Source of the DNA: Kryptolebias marmoratus | Lineage: Eukaryota; Chordata; Actinopteri; Cyprinodontiformes; Rivulidae | Reading direction: 5' to 3' | NCBI RefSeq assembly: GCF_001649575.2 | Contig: NC_051439.1 | Location: forward strand, 17,176,008-17,240,007 | Length of the DNA: 64,000 nucleotides | Part shown: in pieces, positions 22,834-33,890 of the stretch | Layout of the letters: every line of letters begins with the position of its first letter | Numbering within the stretch: the first letter of the stretch is position 1 | Notes under the pieces: model-generated | What the model was told of the DNA's origin: nothing | Seen by the model: only the letters and a program-made list of their open reading frames with translations | Database searches by the model: none | Position numbers and translations under genes: made by a program

Positions 22834-25800
22834 AGGGTGAGAAGGAAAATACTTTTTGTTTTTATTCACTTTAAACCAACAAATAACATCGATTTCTATC
22901 GTGCGCTGTGTTTTTTATTGTCTTGTGTGTCTACTGAGAGTTTGTGAATATTTTGTTGTAACTGTTGCGCTGTGCGGCTTTTCGGAATGAGTTCAGGAAG
23001 TGTATTTGTTTACAAAAACATAGCATTGATAGCGTTATTTTAGCCTAGTTAGCGCTATCATAAAACCTCTTAAAGCTTGAAGTAATAAGTCTAAGGCTAT
23101 ATCTACTTGTGGTTTGCACCTTTACCTTTTTTCTGTTGCGATATTTTCCTTTTTTCTCGATGACTGGTCATGTTTTTTTCTGCCAGCTGACGTTAGCTAA
23201 CACGTTATCTCTCTCGGCTGTGTGACAACAGAAACATGTCAGCAGTTAAGAGTCTATAGTGCTTATATCGTCTATGTTTTAATATGTGTTGAACACAGAG
23301 AAGCTTGGTGGGGAGGCTGGCTTCAGCAGAGTTTCCAGGCCGTCAAAGACAAGGTGAGAAAGGCGGTTTTACTCCAAGGATACGGCTGTATTTGTCTTGG
23401 TATTCAGATGAGGATTAGTTGTTTGCGGTTTAAACTTTATAGCTGATCACGGTTTTCTATCTGAACAGACGGGTTGATCTGCATTTTTCAGGTGATTGGC
23501 AAGAATAAAACCTCCCCAGCATAGAAATACATACACAGGAATTTGAACTGTGCAACCTCTATTTTTTTTATGTCATTAGTTTAGATTTATTAATTTAATT
23601 TGAACATGAAAGATACAAAGAGACAAAACAAATAAAATAAATAATTAATAAAAAATAGAAAATACACACTATTTACAAAGTAACATTGAAAATTTAAATA
23701 AAAAGTAAGTGATTTTAATATTTTCTTGTTCCTGATTGTATTTAACGTTTTGTCTCTAACTTAATTTTAATTGCTAGTAAGTACACATTATTTTATTTCA
23801 GGTCTGGAAAATCTTAGGCTGTGAATATTTAAAAAAATATATTTTTTGTGTAATACCCAATTGTGCTATCTATGAAGAACTTTTAAATGCAGATGGGTTA
23901 TTAGGTCAATTTACTGACAGTTCAAGAAGATTACATTATTTATTACAGAGGCTTTTCATACAAAAAGTACATAACTTTAATAGCTTCTTGAATTTCCTAA
24001 AGCAAAGGCAATTATCCATTTAAATACTTTTCTCATGAATGTTTTTCAGTGCTGTATTTTGTGAAATAAAAAAATCTGCTTCAATGGCAAAACCACAGTG
24101 GTGTAATTTTTACAGCACTGTTAATTTGATGATAACAGAATCTGTCAGATTCCTTAAAAAGCTGATTGAAGACAAATTACCCTACACCTTATGTGTATGC
24201 TTGCCTGTTCATGTGACTGCAGCAGTTCAGGCATGTTTTTGATATGAATGGTCAGGCAGCATGTTAGTACAAAGTTATAGTAAAATCTGTTTTCTGATCC
24301 ACATGCTTGTCTTTGAGCTGCATTGACAAGATAAAAGTGCTGCCTTCTTTTGTTTTGAATCCTCTAAAAATATGTTTGCATTCTGAATTGTTGTTGTCTT
24401 TCTCTGGTCACTGATATCTCCATACTTGATCCCTTTTTATTCTGATGTCCAGTTATCAGTTCAGTTCAAATTCCTCATCTAAAACAATTTCCTTATTGGC
24501 ATAATAAAGACAGTGTCTGACATTTATTTGTTTATGTTTTTTCATTTACCTCTCTGCCCTGCAGTCATCTGAGGCCTTAGAATTCCTAAAGCGAGACCTA
24601 ACTGAGTTCTCTACAGTAGTGCAGCATGACACAACCTGCTCAATTGTGGCTACAGCCAATGCTGTCAAGAACAAACTTGCTGTAAGTCATAAAGTTTTCG
24701 TTTATGAATGTCTTCCACATAACACCCCATATGCAGATTGACTTCGTTAATTCACATTCTGCACACATTTGTCCTCCTTTCCAGGTGGAGGGGTCTTCTG
24801 AGACGACAGAAAAAGTGAAAAAGAGTCTGTCTAGTTTCCTCGGGGTGATAACAGACACTCTTGCTCCACCGCCTGATAAAACGATTGATTGTGATGTAAT
24901 CACATTGGTGGCGACACCAGCAGGAACCACAGAGGTTTACGATAGTTCAAAGGTGGGTACAAAATCAGCCGAAGTATAAATTTTACAGAAAAATGTTTGA
25001 CAGAACTACTAAATGATAAGATTGTTAAATACCAGAATAATTTAAACAATGTGATGCATAATGGTCTTGTAACAATGCTTGCTGGTTAGAAATGGTATTA
25101 AGTTTTTGTTGGAGGGCGGCAGAACTTTTACTATTTCATGTACTGTAAGGATGTGAGGTGACAGCTTTACCCCGATTTGTATTATTATGTGCATATTGTG
25201 CATGTATACCACATTTTCTTTATTTTTGAATCTTGAGATCCTTTATCTCCTGTTTATCTCCCACAAGGTGGCTGTAATTCATCTAATTTCAGCTTGTTCT
25301 CTCAACACAGAACACTATAGTTTGTATTTTTAGCTGGATGGCTGTAAAAGCTACTTATTTCAAGACTTACTGAGCTGTTACTGTAAAGAAAAAATGCCCT
25401 TGGGGACCACAATTTTTATGATTATTGTTTTTGTTTTTTTTTCACCAGTGTTTCTCTTTTCGTTGTTTTGGCAGTAAGGCTTGATAGAGCTCTCAGTTAT
25501 ATGGTGTAATAAAACCAAAAGCAATAAAAAAGGCAAAAAGGAGTCTTTGAAAATCTTGCTTCATCTGGTATTTCTCTGCAATCAGCCACTGATCTGACTG
25601 CAGTCTTGTTGAACTCCACCCCTGGCAGGTTCTGTGCAAACATCGGAATCAAACCAGTGATGGCTGGTTAAATGCAAACTAATTTATCTGAGCAGTGTCT
25701 TTGGGCAGGTTTTAAAGTGATTTTTTTTTCAGCCCCTAGTTTGTTTGTGAAAATAAAACTGTCTGTTTCTGCAGGCTCGTCTCTACAGTTTGCAAGCTGA

Positions 25801-27899
25801 CCCTGCTACATACTGCAACGAGCCCGATGGTGAGATAAAACACAAGGAAGGAGTTTTCTTCCTGAAACATTTTCTTAAAGATGTTAACTTTGATTTGTTA
25901 ATGCATGAGCTGTTGGTTTTTGTTACTGTTCATTTGTTTTTTTTTTAGATTGTGTTTTGCTTCTCTTGTTGCTTTATTTTCTCAGGAGAATACTGAAGAA
26001 TCAATGTTACATTTACTTTAATTTTTTTGTGTGCTTCCTAGGTCCTCCTGAGCAGTTTGACACCTGGCTGTCCACTTTCAGTCTGGAAGATAAGAAAGGA
26101 GAAATCTCCGAGCTCCTGGTCAACAGCCCGTCTATACGAGCGCTTTACACCAAAATGGTATCGCTGGTTGTTTCTAGCCGTTTTAGCTCTATGAATTCTC
26201 TCTCTTTTCTTCAGATTAGAAGCTTTTCTCTTTTCTGCAGGTGCCAGCTGCAGTTTCCCATTCAGAATTCTGGCAGAGGTATTTCTACAAAGTCTTCCAG
26301 CTGGATCAGGTACAGTTGCCGGATTATTCTGAAGTGTTGAAGCTCCTGAGCTGCTGTCAGTTCATTTAACTATTTTGTCTCTTTAGTGCCACCTGCTGGC
26401 CAGCTTTTAACTCACTCAGGAGTATTAATTCACATAAGATGATCACAATTCTGCCTGGAATCTAGTGTTATAAGCTATTGAACAATGTTTTATTTCTTAA
26501 ATCAGGATTGCTAATATAAAGTGTCACTGTTTGATAGACTGACTCTGTAAATGGGAGAATATTTTAACTTTAGACCAATTTAGGAGACTGTATTTTGATC
26601 TTATGTTGGCTTGAATTAATCAAAAAGTCGCTCCAATATGACTTCTGTATCTAATCAGTCAATAAGTTCTTTATCAAACATTATTTCCTTTTAGTTCCTA
26701 ATTACCTAACCCTACTTGTACTACATTTTTTATTATAGTGTTTGATTCCAAACTGCAGAGTGACTGTCTTGTTTCATTATAGCTGTCATGGCTATATTAA
26801 GTCTGGAATGGTTCATTTGTGGCACAGATTAGCATAAATCTTCATAAAAATCACAACCAGAATTTTCACATATTTAGGATAGTAAAATGGCAGTTTTTCT
26901 GTGATTGTATGTAGGAGGAGGCGAGAAGAGTGGCTCTGAAGCAGAGGGCGGAGCAGAGTGCACACACAGAGACCCTGGGCTGGGAGGAGGAAGAGGAGGG
27001 TATGTGGCGACAGTTTGAATCTATTTAAGTTTATTTTAAAAATCGTCCTTTAGTCATCTTTCTGGTGTTTCTTCTCTTACTTTCAGATGACTTCCTTGGT
27101 GCCACATCATCATCTCAACTCAACATCACTCCCCCGTCAGAGAGCGGTTCAACCCACCTACCCGGCTCCTCGGCAGCTCCTACAGAGGCGACTTTGCTGA
27201 GCCCCGTCCTTTCTCCAAACGAGGAGCGTGACGCCACCCTCTCTGTCAGCAGCGACAGCGTCAGCCTGCCAACGCAGGTAGAAGTGCAGCCTCCGCCGGC
27301 TGCCACAGAGCTTTCCGAGAAGCTAACAGAAGCAACCTTGGAGGATGTTGCTGACAAGAAACGAGACGAGCAGAGTCCCAAAAAGAGTGACGTCCCTCGC
27401 GAGAACAAAATAGAACCTGCAACACATCAAGAGGCCACTCCAAAAGGGGCGTCGGTGCAGACCCCCGCCTCTAAACAACCGGAGAACGCAAAAGAGGAGG
27501 GACCGCAAGACCTGAGAGTGTTTGAGCTCAACTCTGACAGCGGGAAGTCTACGCCCTCTAACAATGGCAAGAAAGGTACACAATCAGGTTTATTAATCTC
27601 ACTGTTCAAGTAGAAACTGAAGCAGGTTTAGAAAGCAAAGGAAGAAATTACAAGATGATCATGTTTTTCTCCTCCAGGGTCCAGCACCGATGTGAGCGAA
27701 GACTGGGAGAAAGATTTCGACCTGGACATGACAGAAGAGGAAGTTCAACTGGCTCTTTCTAAAATAGATGATTCTGCAGAGGTTGGTATTTAAAAGGATG
27801 AATATTAATGTCTGAAGTTGAGCTTGTTTCTTTAACTCTTTCCTGTCTTCTCTCCTTTGTTCCCACCAGCTGGATGAAGACTGGGAGAACTGGGAGTGA
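22826..27899 (+). CDS. bsdc1: BSD domain-containing protein 1 (11 coding exons)
   Basis: Coding exons: 22826-22836, 23299-23353, 24565-24681, 24785-24952, 25775-25829, 26042-26157, 26241-26309, 26915-26999, 27087-27575, 27678-27781, 27870-27899. All introns are GT-AG and phases join without a break into 432 residues, near the roughly 430 of the human protein. The N-terminus has the tryptophan-rich MAEGEAWWGGWLQQSFQAVK, then the conserved SSEALEFLKRDLTEF and PDKTIDCDVITL blocks. The BSD domain (about 138-193) ends with the hallmark FWQRYFYK at 184-191. An acidic, coiled-coil-like segment follows (198-225), then a low-complexity Ser/Pro/Thr region encoded mostly by the 489-bp exon 9, and a strongly conserved acidic C-terminus (DLRVFELNSDSGKSTPSNNG at the exon 9 end through DEDWENWE). 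The biochemical role is poorly known; BSD domains also occur in TFIIH p62 and synapse-associated proteins. No defect is seen. Confidence 0.95.
23354..24564 (+). other. bsdc1 intron 2
   Basis: The longest bsdc1 intron, AT-rich and without a recognisable repeat or nested gene. Smaller introns 1 (22837-23298), 4 (24953-25774) and 7 (26310-26914) are likewise plain, apart from the CTCF-like site in intron 7. Confidence 0.85.
26386..26401 (-). promoter_or_regulatory. CTCF-like binding site in bsdc1 intron 7
   Basis: Read on the minus strand the sequence is GGCCAGCAGGTGGCAC, matching the CTCF core CCASYAGRKGGCRS throughout. Its orientation opposes the site at 5956. Confidence 0.5.
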
Positions 27900-27925
27900 G
27901 AGCCTCACAAACAGACTGTCTCGCT

Positions 27926-27931
27926 ATTAAA
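27926..27931 (+). terminator. Proximal polyadenylation signal of bsdc1
   Basis: ATTAAA lies 27 bp after the stop codon. A canonical AATAAA at 29018-29023 would give a longer 3' UTR of about 1.1 kb; both may be used. Confidence 0.4.
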
Positions 27932-29790
27932 AGCTAGTTCACGGCAGATGAACCATGCTTCTCGTGTTTTAACTCTTTGTCCACTCATGTCATGATTGTC
28001 AGTAGCAGATTTTCTGCCTGATTTGGACTTTATAAACCTGTTGAAAAGATCGGCGAGAAGACCAAGGCAATAAGAATTATACTGCTTTGTCAGCTGTCAG
28101 ATTTAGTGCAGATGAACCTCTAGAGAAGGTAATAACTCAGATCTCTGAGTAACCTCTCACTTAGAGCGTTTATGACACCAGTATGTGACACGTTGCGATC
28201 ATTCTGACCTTAAAGCTGAAGGACATGCAAGTCAGAATGTTAAAATTTCACTGCAGCTGTGGGAGAGGAGCTGTTTTTCTTTCATTAAATCCATCATATG
28301 TTGCAAGTCTGTTTGTTTGAGGTTCATGTCTTAATTGTGGGCTGCAAAATAGCCATAAACTAATGCTGCTTGTCACCTTTCTAAGATGGAAGTGATTTCT
28401 GAATGATGATCGACTCGTCTCCCTGTCTTTTCTTTTTCTTTTTACATTTTTCATCTTTTATTATGCAAGCAAATCCTCAGAATAGAAAAAAATCTATATT
28501 TTGGCCTTCACATTGCACTTTTCAGTTTTGGATTCCTCTTAACTCTAAATTTAAGGCCTTGTAAAAAAACACACACCGTAGTGGGACAATGTTCCCCAAA
28601 GGCTTTACTTCCCCGTTCTGTCATGTAAGATTGAATATATAGGCTTGTTGCAGAATCTGTTAGTTTCTGTCACTTTTAAATGTGTCACATGAGTTATGAT
28701 TGCCAGATTTAGGTCGAGGGAACTTTATCACCTGTCGTTGAGTTAAGAGATAACGTTTGACTTGGAGAGAGTTCAAACGGGTATTTGATTTATGAGCTGA
28801 AATTTGAGGGTAGTATCTCTCTCTTTTTTTTTTTTTGTAGAAATGACACAGTTATGCGTTTTAGGTTCTTCTGTTGGTTAGAATAGCTCAGCAGACTGTG
28901 TGCCAAGTAGATCAAGAAGCAATCTGAGCACACTACATTCTTTTTTTGCTTTTCTTTACCCCCCCTTCATCATCTGTACCTTCTCTGAGAAACCTAGAGG
29001 TGTAATATTTATACTAAAATAAACGCTTAATTATTGTAATTTTGTGCTTTTGATTGCATGTCTGTGCAATAACATTATGCAAAACATTGTGCAGATGGGT
29101 ACTGTTGAGTTGTATGTTTTTTGGCTGTTTTCCCGGTCCTTGTGTTCAGACGATGTGTTGCATGTCTGTAATTTTTCGGCTGTGTATTTCCCTCAGTTTC
29201 ACACGTTGAGCTAATCAGAGCTGTTTCTGCACACTTCTGGTTTCCAGAGCTGTCAGGTTCTTTTTTTTTCATGTCAAGTATTTCACTATATTTCTCAAAT
29301 GATCATGAGCATTAAAAGAAGAAATCATGGCAAATAGGATTTGTGTCTTGCATTTTAGAGCGATACGGGATGACAGGTTTACCGACCAAAGACACAAAAC
29401 GCAGGTCTGTTTAAACCGAACTATGCTACTAGTAGTAGTGCCATTAATTGGGTATTTGAAGATGCCATGCAAATAAAGTAAATAAAATAAACTTTTAAAA
29501 AGGTCATAGTAAAAAATGGAGTAGACATTTTAGTACAAGAGGTCAGTTTGACATTTAAACTAGTGACTTTTCGCTGTAGCTTCAGTGCTGTCTGTGTGCT
29601 AAACAATAGAGCCGCTGTAGTAAAGTAAAAGAATAGTTTTTTTTTTTTTAAAAAGCAAAAAACCTTTGTTTAGGTTTTATTGTGAGTTTGTGGTCATCAC
29701 AAGTTCAGAAATAAAGGCCTAGCATCCTTGAAGGTCTGCATACTGCCGCCTTTAATGTCAGAGTTTTATATCATATCTTGTCAATAACTT
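27932..29790. other. bsdc1 3' UTR or downstream DNA
   Basis: No ORF of interest. AATAAA signals occur at 29018-29023 and 29472-29477. The first part (to about 29030) could be a long 3' UTR of bsdc1. Confidence 0.45.
29018..29023 (+). terminator. Distal polyadenylation signal candidate for bsdc1
   Basis: Canonical AATAAA followed by GT/T-rich sequence (from about 29030), the arrangement expected of a functional cleavage site. Confidence 0.4.
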
Positions 29791-30190
29791 GGCTATTACC
29801 ACACCAGATTTTAGCTTAATGTCTAAAATCCAGCCTTGTTTGTGTTCCTAAGGTTAGCTGTAACATCCATTTTAAATTCAGTGGTTCTCCAGTAATTAAA
29901 AATTACTTTGAGCCCGTTTTGTTGAAATCCATCCAGTAGTTTATGCATTATTTTGCTAACAAATAACAAACTGCGTTAATATCAAGGTTATAAGCAAATA
30001 TGTGGCCAATGAACTGGACTTTAAGTACATGTTGTGAAGGACTCTCAGCTACTACCACATGGGATTTTAGGTAATGTAAAAGTGACAAAATTATAGACAT
30101 GTTTTGTTGTTTTCTAAGGTGAGCTGGCTCCAGCGACCATCTTAAATCCCTCTAGTGGTTCATGAGATATTTTGCTAACAGAGTAGAGTT
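29791..30190 (-). repeat. Dispersed repeat family, two minus-strand partial copies
   Basis: Read on the minus strand, about 30045-30190 has TTAGCAAAATATCTCATGAA, followed by a block derived from AAGATGGC. About 29791-29985 repeats the order with GTTAGCAAAATAATGCATAA, GGATGGATTT and AAAATGGATG. Both are related to the copies at 8095 and 33181. The head-to-tail pairing resembles that at 33181-33890. Confidence 0.6.
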
Positions 30191-30818
30191 GGATTCAAAT
30201 AGTTAATGGGGAAAAAATAATAATCAAAGATCTTTTGGCGGCAGGCGAATAATAAGAATTGAGTTGTAATAATTATCTCCACCACCAGACGGCGCTGTTG
30301 CTCCACCTTTGGCTCCTCGGTCTTCACCTGCCACTCCTTTTCTTTCCGCTGCAGCATCCATGTCACAAATCTCAATGAGCCTCATGTTTGTCTCACACAG
30401 CAGTGTTCTTCATCAATCCCCACTGTTACTTTAATTTATCTGGACGTTTTACACCAAAACAAAACAAAAAACACCTATCTTTTTAATGACTTCCCCTCAC
30501 TGGTTGCCTCGTGGGAATAGAGAGTGAAACCTGTAAGGGGGGAGTGTTTTTGGTGGCATCAGACGGGTGAATGTAGGTCACAGTGGAGGGACACCTGTGC
30601 AGCGTGCTGCCTCTGCAACATGGATGCTGCTCCTAAAGATGGCTACTGTCTGGGTTTTCTCTTTTTTCTCCACACAATAGAATATGGTGGGTGTGGTTTT
30701 TCATGAGGAGGGGGTGTGATGATGATAAAACACAAGGAGACGCATGCTCATCAACCCTTTGTCACTGTCTTTGAAGAACATTACACACAGGCACACTTAT
30801 CTCTGAAAAGCGCACATT
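30191..30818. other. Intergenic DNA with a weak CTCF-like site
   Basis: CCACCAGACGGCGC at 30282-30295 differs from the CTCF core at one position. Nothing else is recognised. Confidence 0.3.
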
Positions 30819-31376
30819 TTAAAGGGTTAGTTTGGTCATTTTTGGCATGATGTTCTGTCAAATAGCTATCAGTAGCTTATCAGTCGGAGAGCATGGGGTG
30901 TGGACAAAAAGGCAAAAGTCTTCATCCAGGCTAGGCTAATGTCTCCTAAACGAAGGCCCATTTTAAATTGTTTTTCAGGCTTATAAAACAACTCTTTCTC
31001 AAAAATGGCATACTGGTGTAAAAAAAAATCACTAAAATATATTAGCTAATAATAAATTGCTGCACTTTTGCACAACACGGTTTGTTAAGTTTTTCCTCAA
31101 CTGAACATAGATTTTGAGAAAACAGCAACAATCTGAATGAATGGCATCAATTAAAAGTGCAGGGGTTTTATTAATGTTCACACCAGCATGTTGTTTTTGA
31201 GAAAATCTTGTCTTATAAGCGTGATGAGCATTTTTTTAAAACTGGCCTGGACGAAGACTTTTGCCCGTTTTGCCAAACTCCTTGTTTTATGACTGATGTC
31301 ACAGCTGGTTAGACACTAACAAGTGATAGCTGTTTGACAGTGCATCACCACAAAAATGACTAGACCATTCCTTTAA
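30819..31376. mobile_element. 558-bp foldback MITE with long terminal inverted repeats and TTAA borders
   Basis: The left end (TTAAAGGGTTAG, TTTGGTCATTTTTG, CTGTCAAATAGCTATCA, GGCAAAAGTCTTCATCCAGG) is mirrored by the right end read on the other strand (TTAAAGGAATGG, TCTAGTCATTTTTG, CTGTCAAACAGCTATCA, GGCAAAAGTCTTCGTCCAGG). Similarity continues inward through CTTATAAAACAA / CTTATAAGACAA to arms of roughly 200 bp. TTAA at 30819-30822 and 31373-31376 is the apparent target duplication. There is no transposase. Mismatch between the arms indicates an old insertion. Confidence 0.8.
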
Positions 31377-33180
31377 GTGTGACTAACAGAATTTCCCTTT
31401 TTTTTTCTCTCTGTCTAAATTTGTGGTGATATTCAGCAAAATTCATTAGTCTCAATATTTTAGGGCATCAGTAATTTGAGTCCTGAGAGATGTTTCTGTG
31501 GCTGTAATCCTCTCATCGACCTCTGTTTATTCAATAATTCTGCTCTTTCATCCTTGGGCCTGAATGGTAATGGTTTGCGCACATGCTGCCCTAAGCGGAC
31601 CCCAAATAACACAGACACCGTATACGTTACATTCTTTCTTACTCTGTTCCCACTTGGAGGCCTTAGTCAGCAGAAAGGCTGTAAAGGAATTTCCTGTTGT
31701 AGCCCACTGCTCCCTGCGCCTGCTGTTGCCTATGTGTGGGCTTTGCATTACCGCCGACTCCCACCAATGTCATGTACAGATCATTTCACTGAGGACAGAC
31801 GCTGAGGAGAGGAGGGGGGAGGGTAGGGGGGGAGCCAATCAGACTGTTGAGAGAAATACTTCTCTCCCGAGGATCTCTGCAGCTCCTCCCGCTTCCCTTC
31901 ATAACCCATCCTTGACCGAACTCTTCCTGCTTCTCCTTCTCAATTTGAGTATGGTCAAAGATGCAAACCAATTTGAAGAAACACACAAAAATGCGATACA
32001 CACGGAAAGAATCTGGATGAGGTAATTGTCTTGAGAGCGAGTATTCTTCTCAGCACCCTAAAGGGAGAAACCCTGTAACCTCTCTGCCTTTCAGTAGGCA
32101 CAAAAGACTCCCTTTGAGGGAGGAGGCAGCTATGGAATGTGTTACCAGGGTTTTCTATAGTGACTGGTCTCCAAATTCAAGCCCAATTCAAGCCTATATG
32201 TGTGTGTGTGTGTGGATTAGTTTTCGGGCCTTTATTATAACATTTCATGTGTTCTCTCTGTCTTAAAGGAGCTGGCATCCGAGTGTGAAGTCTAACAAGT
32301 TTGTTCCTGTAATAAAAAGAGAAAATACTGCAAGTAAGCTAAGAGTTGATGCATCACCGAGCTTTGTGGGAGAATTAAGAAAAAAGAAAAAAAAACTTCT
32401 AAAGGACTCTTGAGATGCCTCAGGATTTTTCCATGACAAACCATCGCCTTTCCCAACGTGGAGCAGTGGGAACTGGCTACTTTGTTTGTATGAAGTGCTG
32501 TCTGGGAAGAATGTGGGGTTTAGTCCGGGAGGGGACAGCTGAGGTGGGGGGGAGCACGATAACTCCCACTCCATTCAGATTTATGGTGAAGACAGAGGGG
32601 CTCCTTTGGATGGATGTCAAGGGACTAGCAGAGCGCCGCCCCTCTGTTCCAGGGCAGCCAAAGCAAACGTTGAATCGACCAACCCCTGGCTATTCTTTTC
32701 AGCCCTCTCTGTCTTTCTCCTCTGCTCTATCATATGGGAAAGTTTGCAGCAGTCGTTCTGTAAAGCTTCTAACACATATGGTGAGCTCATATTTCAGTTG
32801 TGTCACAGGGGTTAGTGTGGACTGTGGTGACTGGTTTAAAAGTTCATTATAAGGCAGGGTTGAGGGGGTTTACCTTGTTGAGGTTTTTGGAACGTTCAGT
32901 GTAATTGTCTTAATGACATGTGCGAGACAACAGCTTTTTTATTTTATTTTTTCATACTTATGTAGTAAATGTGAAGTCCAAGCCATTTTTTGAGTCTGTA
33001 GTGAGTTGAAATAAAATCCATCATTGGAGGAAAGGTGTTGCTTTCAGGCAATCATGTTCTTGGCAGTGTGTTCTAACTTTGTGGCCAAGTGATCAGTTAA
33101 GCTCTCACTAAAGAAATTGTTTGGCATCATCAAGAACATCTTTTGCTTTTTGGCCTATTTTTTGTCCATCAGGTTGTTTT
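31377..33180. other. Intergenic DNA
   Basis: No gene with family resemblance. A GT repeat lies at about 32199-32213. About 31476-32040 and 32400-32850 have several overlapping ORFs (109-153 codons) without any recognisable domain; some unique sequence here may be regulatory. Confidence 0.4.
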
Positions 33181-33890
33181 ATTATCACTCATGGGCAAAG
33201 GAAAAAGGGCAATGATGTTTTTACTCATATCTCTATGTGTGTGTGTGTTTGTGTGTTTATTTGTTAGCAAAATATCCCATGAACCATTTGACGAATTACA
33301 ATGAAACTCTCAAAAAGTAATCATTGGACATACATCTGTAACTTATTTAATTTTGGAGTCAATTCAATTCAAGATGGCTGCCATAGCTAAGCAAATTTAG
33401 CAAATGCAAAAATAGCTATAATTCAGCCAGTACTACAGATATTGTGTTAAAAATTGATGTGATAGTAACTGAGACAATTCACAACACATACTCCAAGTAG
33501 TACAAGTTGTGCAACATCTTTGCCTAAAACGTTGGCATTAACTGTTGGTGTTGACCCTATTTGTCTGTTAGCAAAACCTCTCATGAACGACTGGATAAAT
33601 TTTAATGAAATTCTCAGAAAATAGACAATTGATGTACATCTAAAACTGATTAACTCCTGGAGTTAACCCAATTCAAGATGGCTGCCATAACTAATCAACC
33701 TTAGCCAACAAAAATATCTATAGCTTAATCAAATTTACTGATACTGATGTGGTAGGAGCTGAGATTAATCCTCAGTGCATACTTTGAGCATGAACAGATC
33801 TCACAAAATTGCACGAGGTTGCATAATTTTCAAGATTTGACCGAAGTGGCTTTAGCTCCATCCCTGCTCATCATACCATAATTTTAGGCT
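33181..33890 (+). repeat. Dispersed repeat family, two tandem copies
   Basis: The first copy (about 33181-33530) shows TTAGCAAAATATCCCATGAA, GGAGTCAATTCAATTCAAG, ATGGCTGCCATAGC and GATAGTAACTGAGA. The second (about 33545-33890) starts at TTTGTCTGTTAGCAAAAC and repeats the blocks in order, including AATTCAAGATGGCTGCCATA, continuing to a tail GTGGCTTTAGCTCCATCCC. A GT run sits in the first copy at about 33236-33248. No ORF is present. Confidence 0.7.

Noticed and set aside
27115..27609. Minus-strand ORFs opposite bsdc1 exon 9
   Set aside because: They are antisense shadows of the long, real coding exon.
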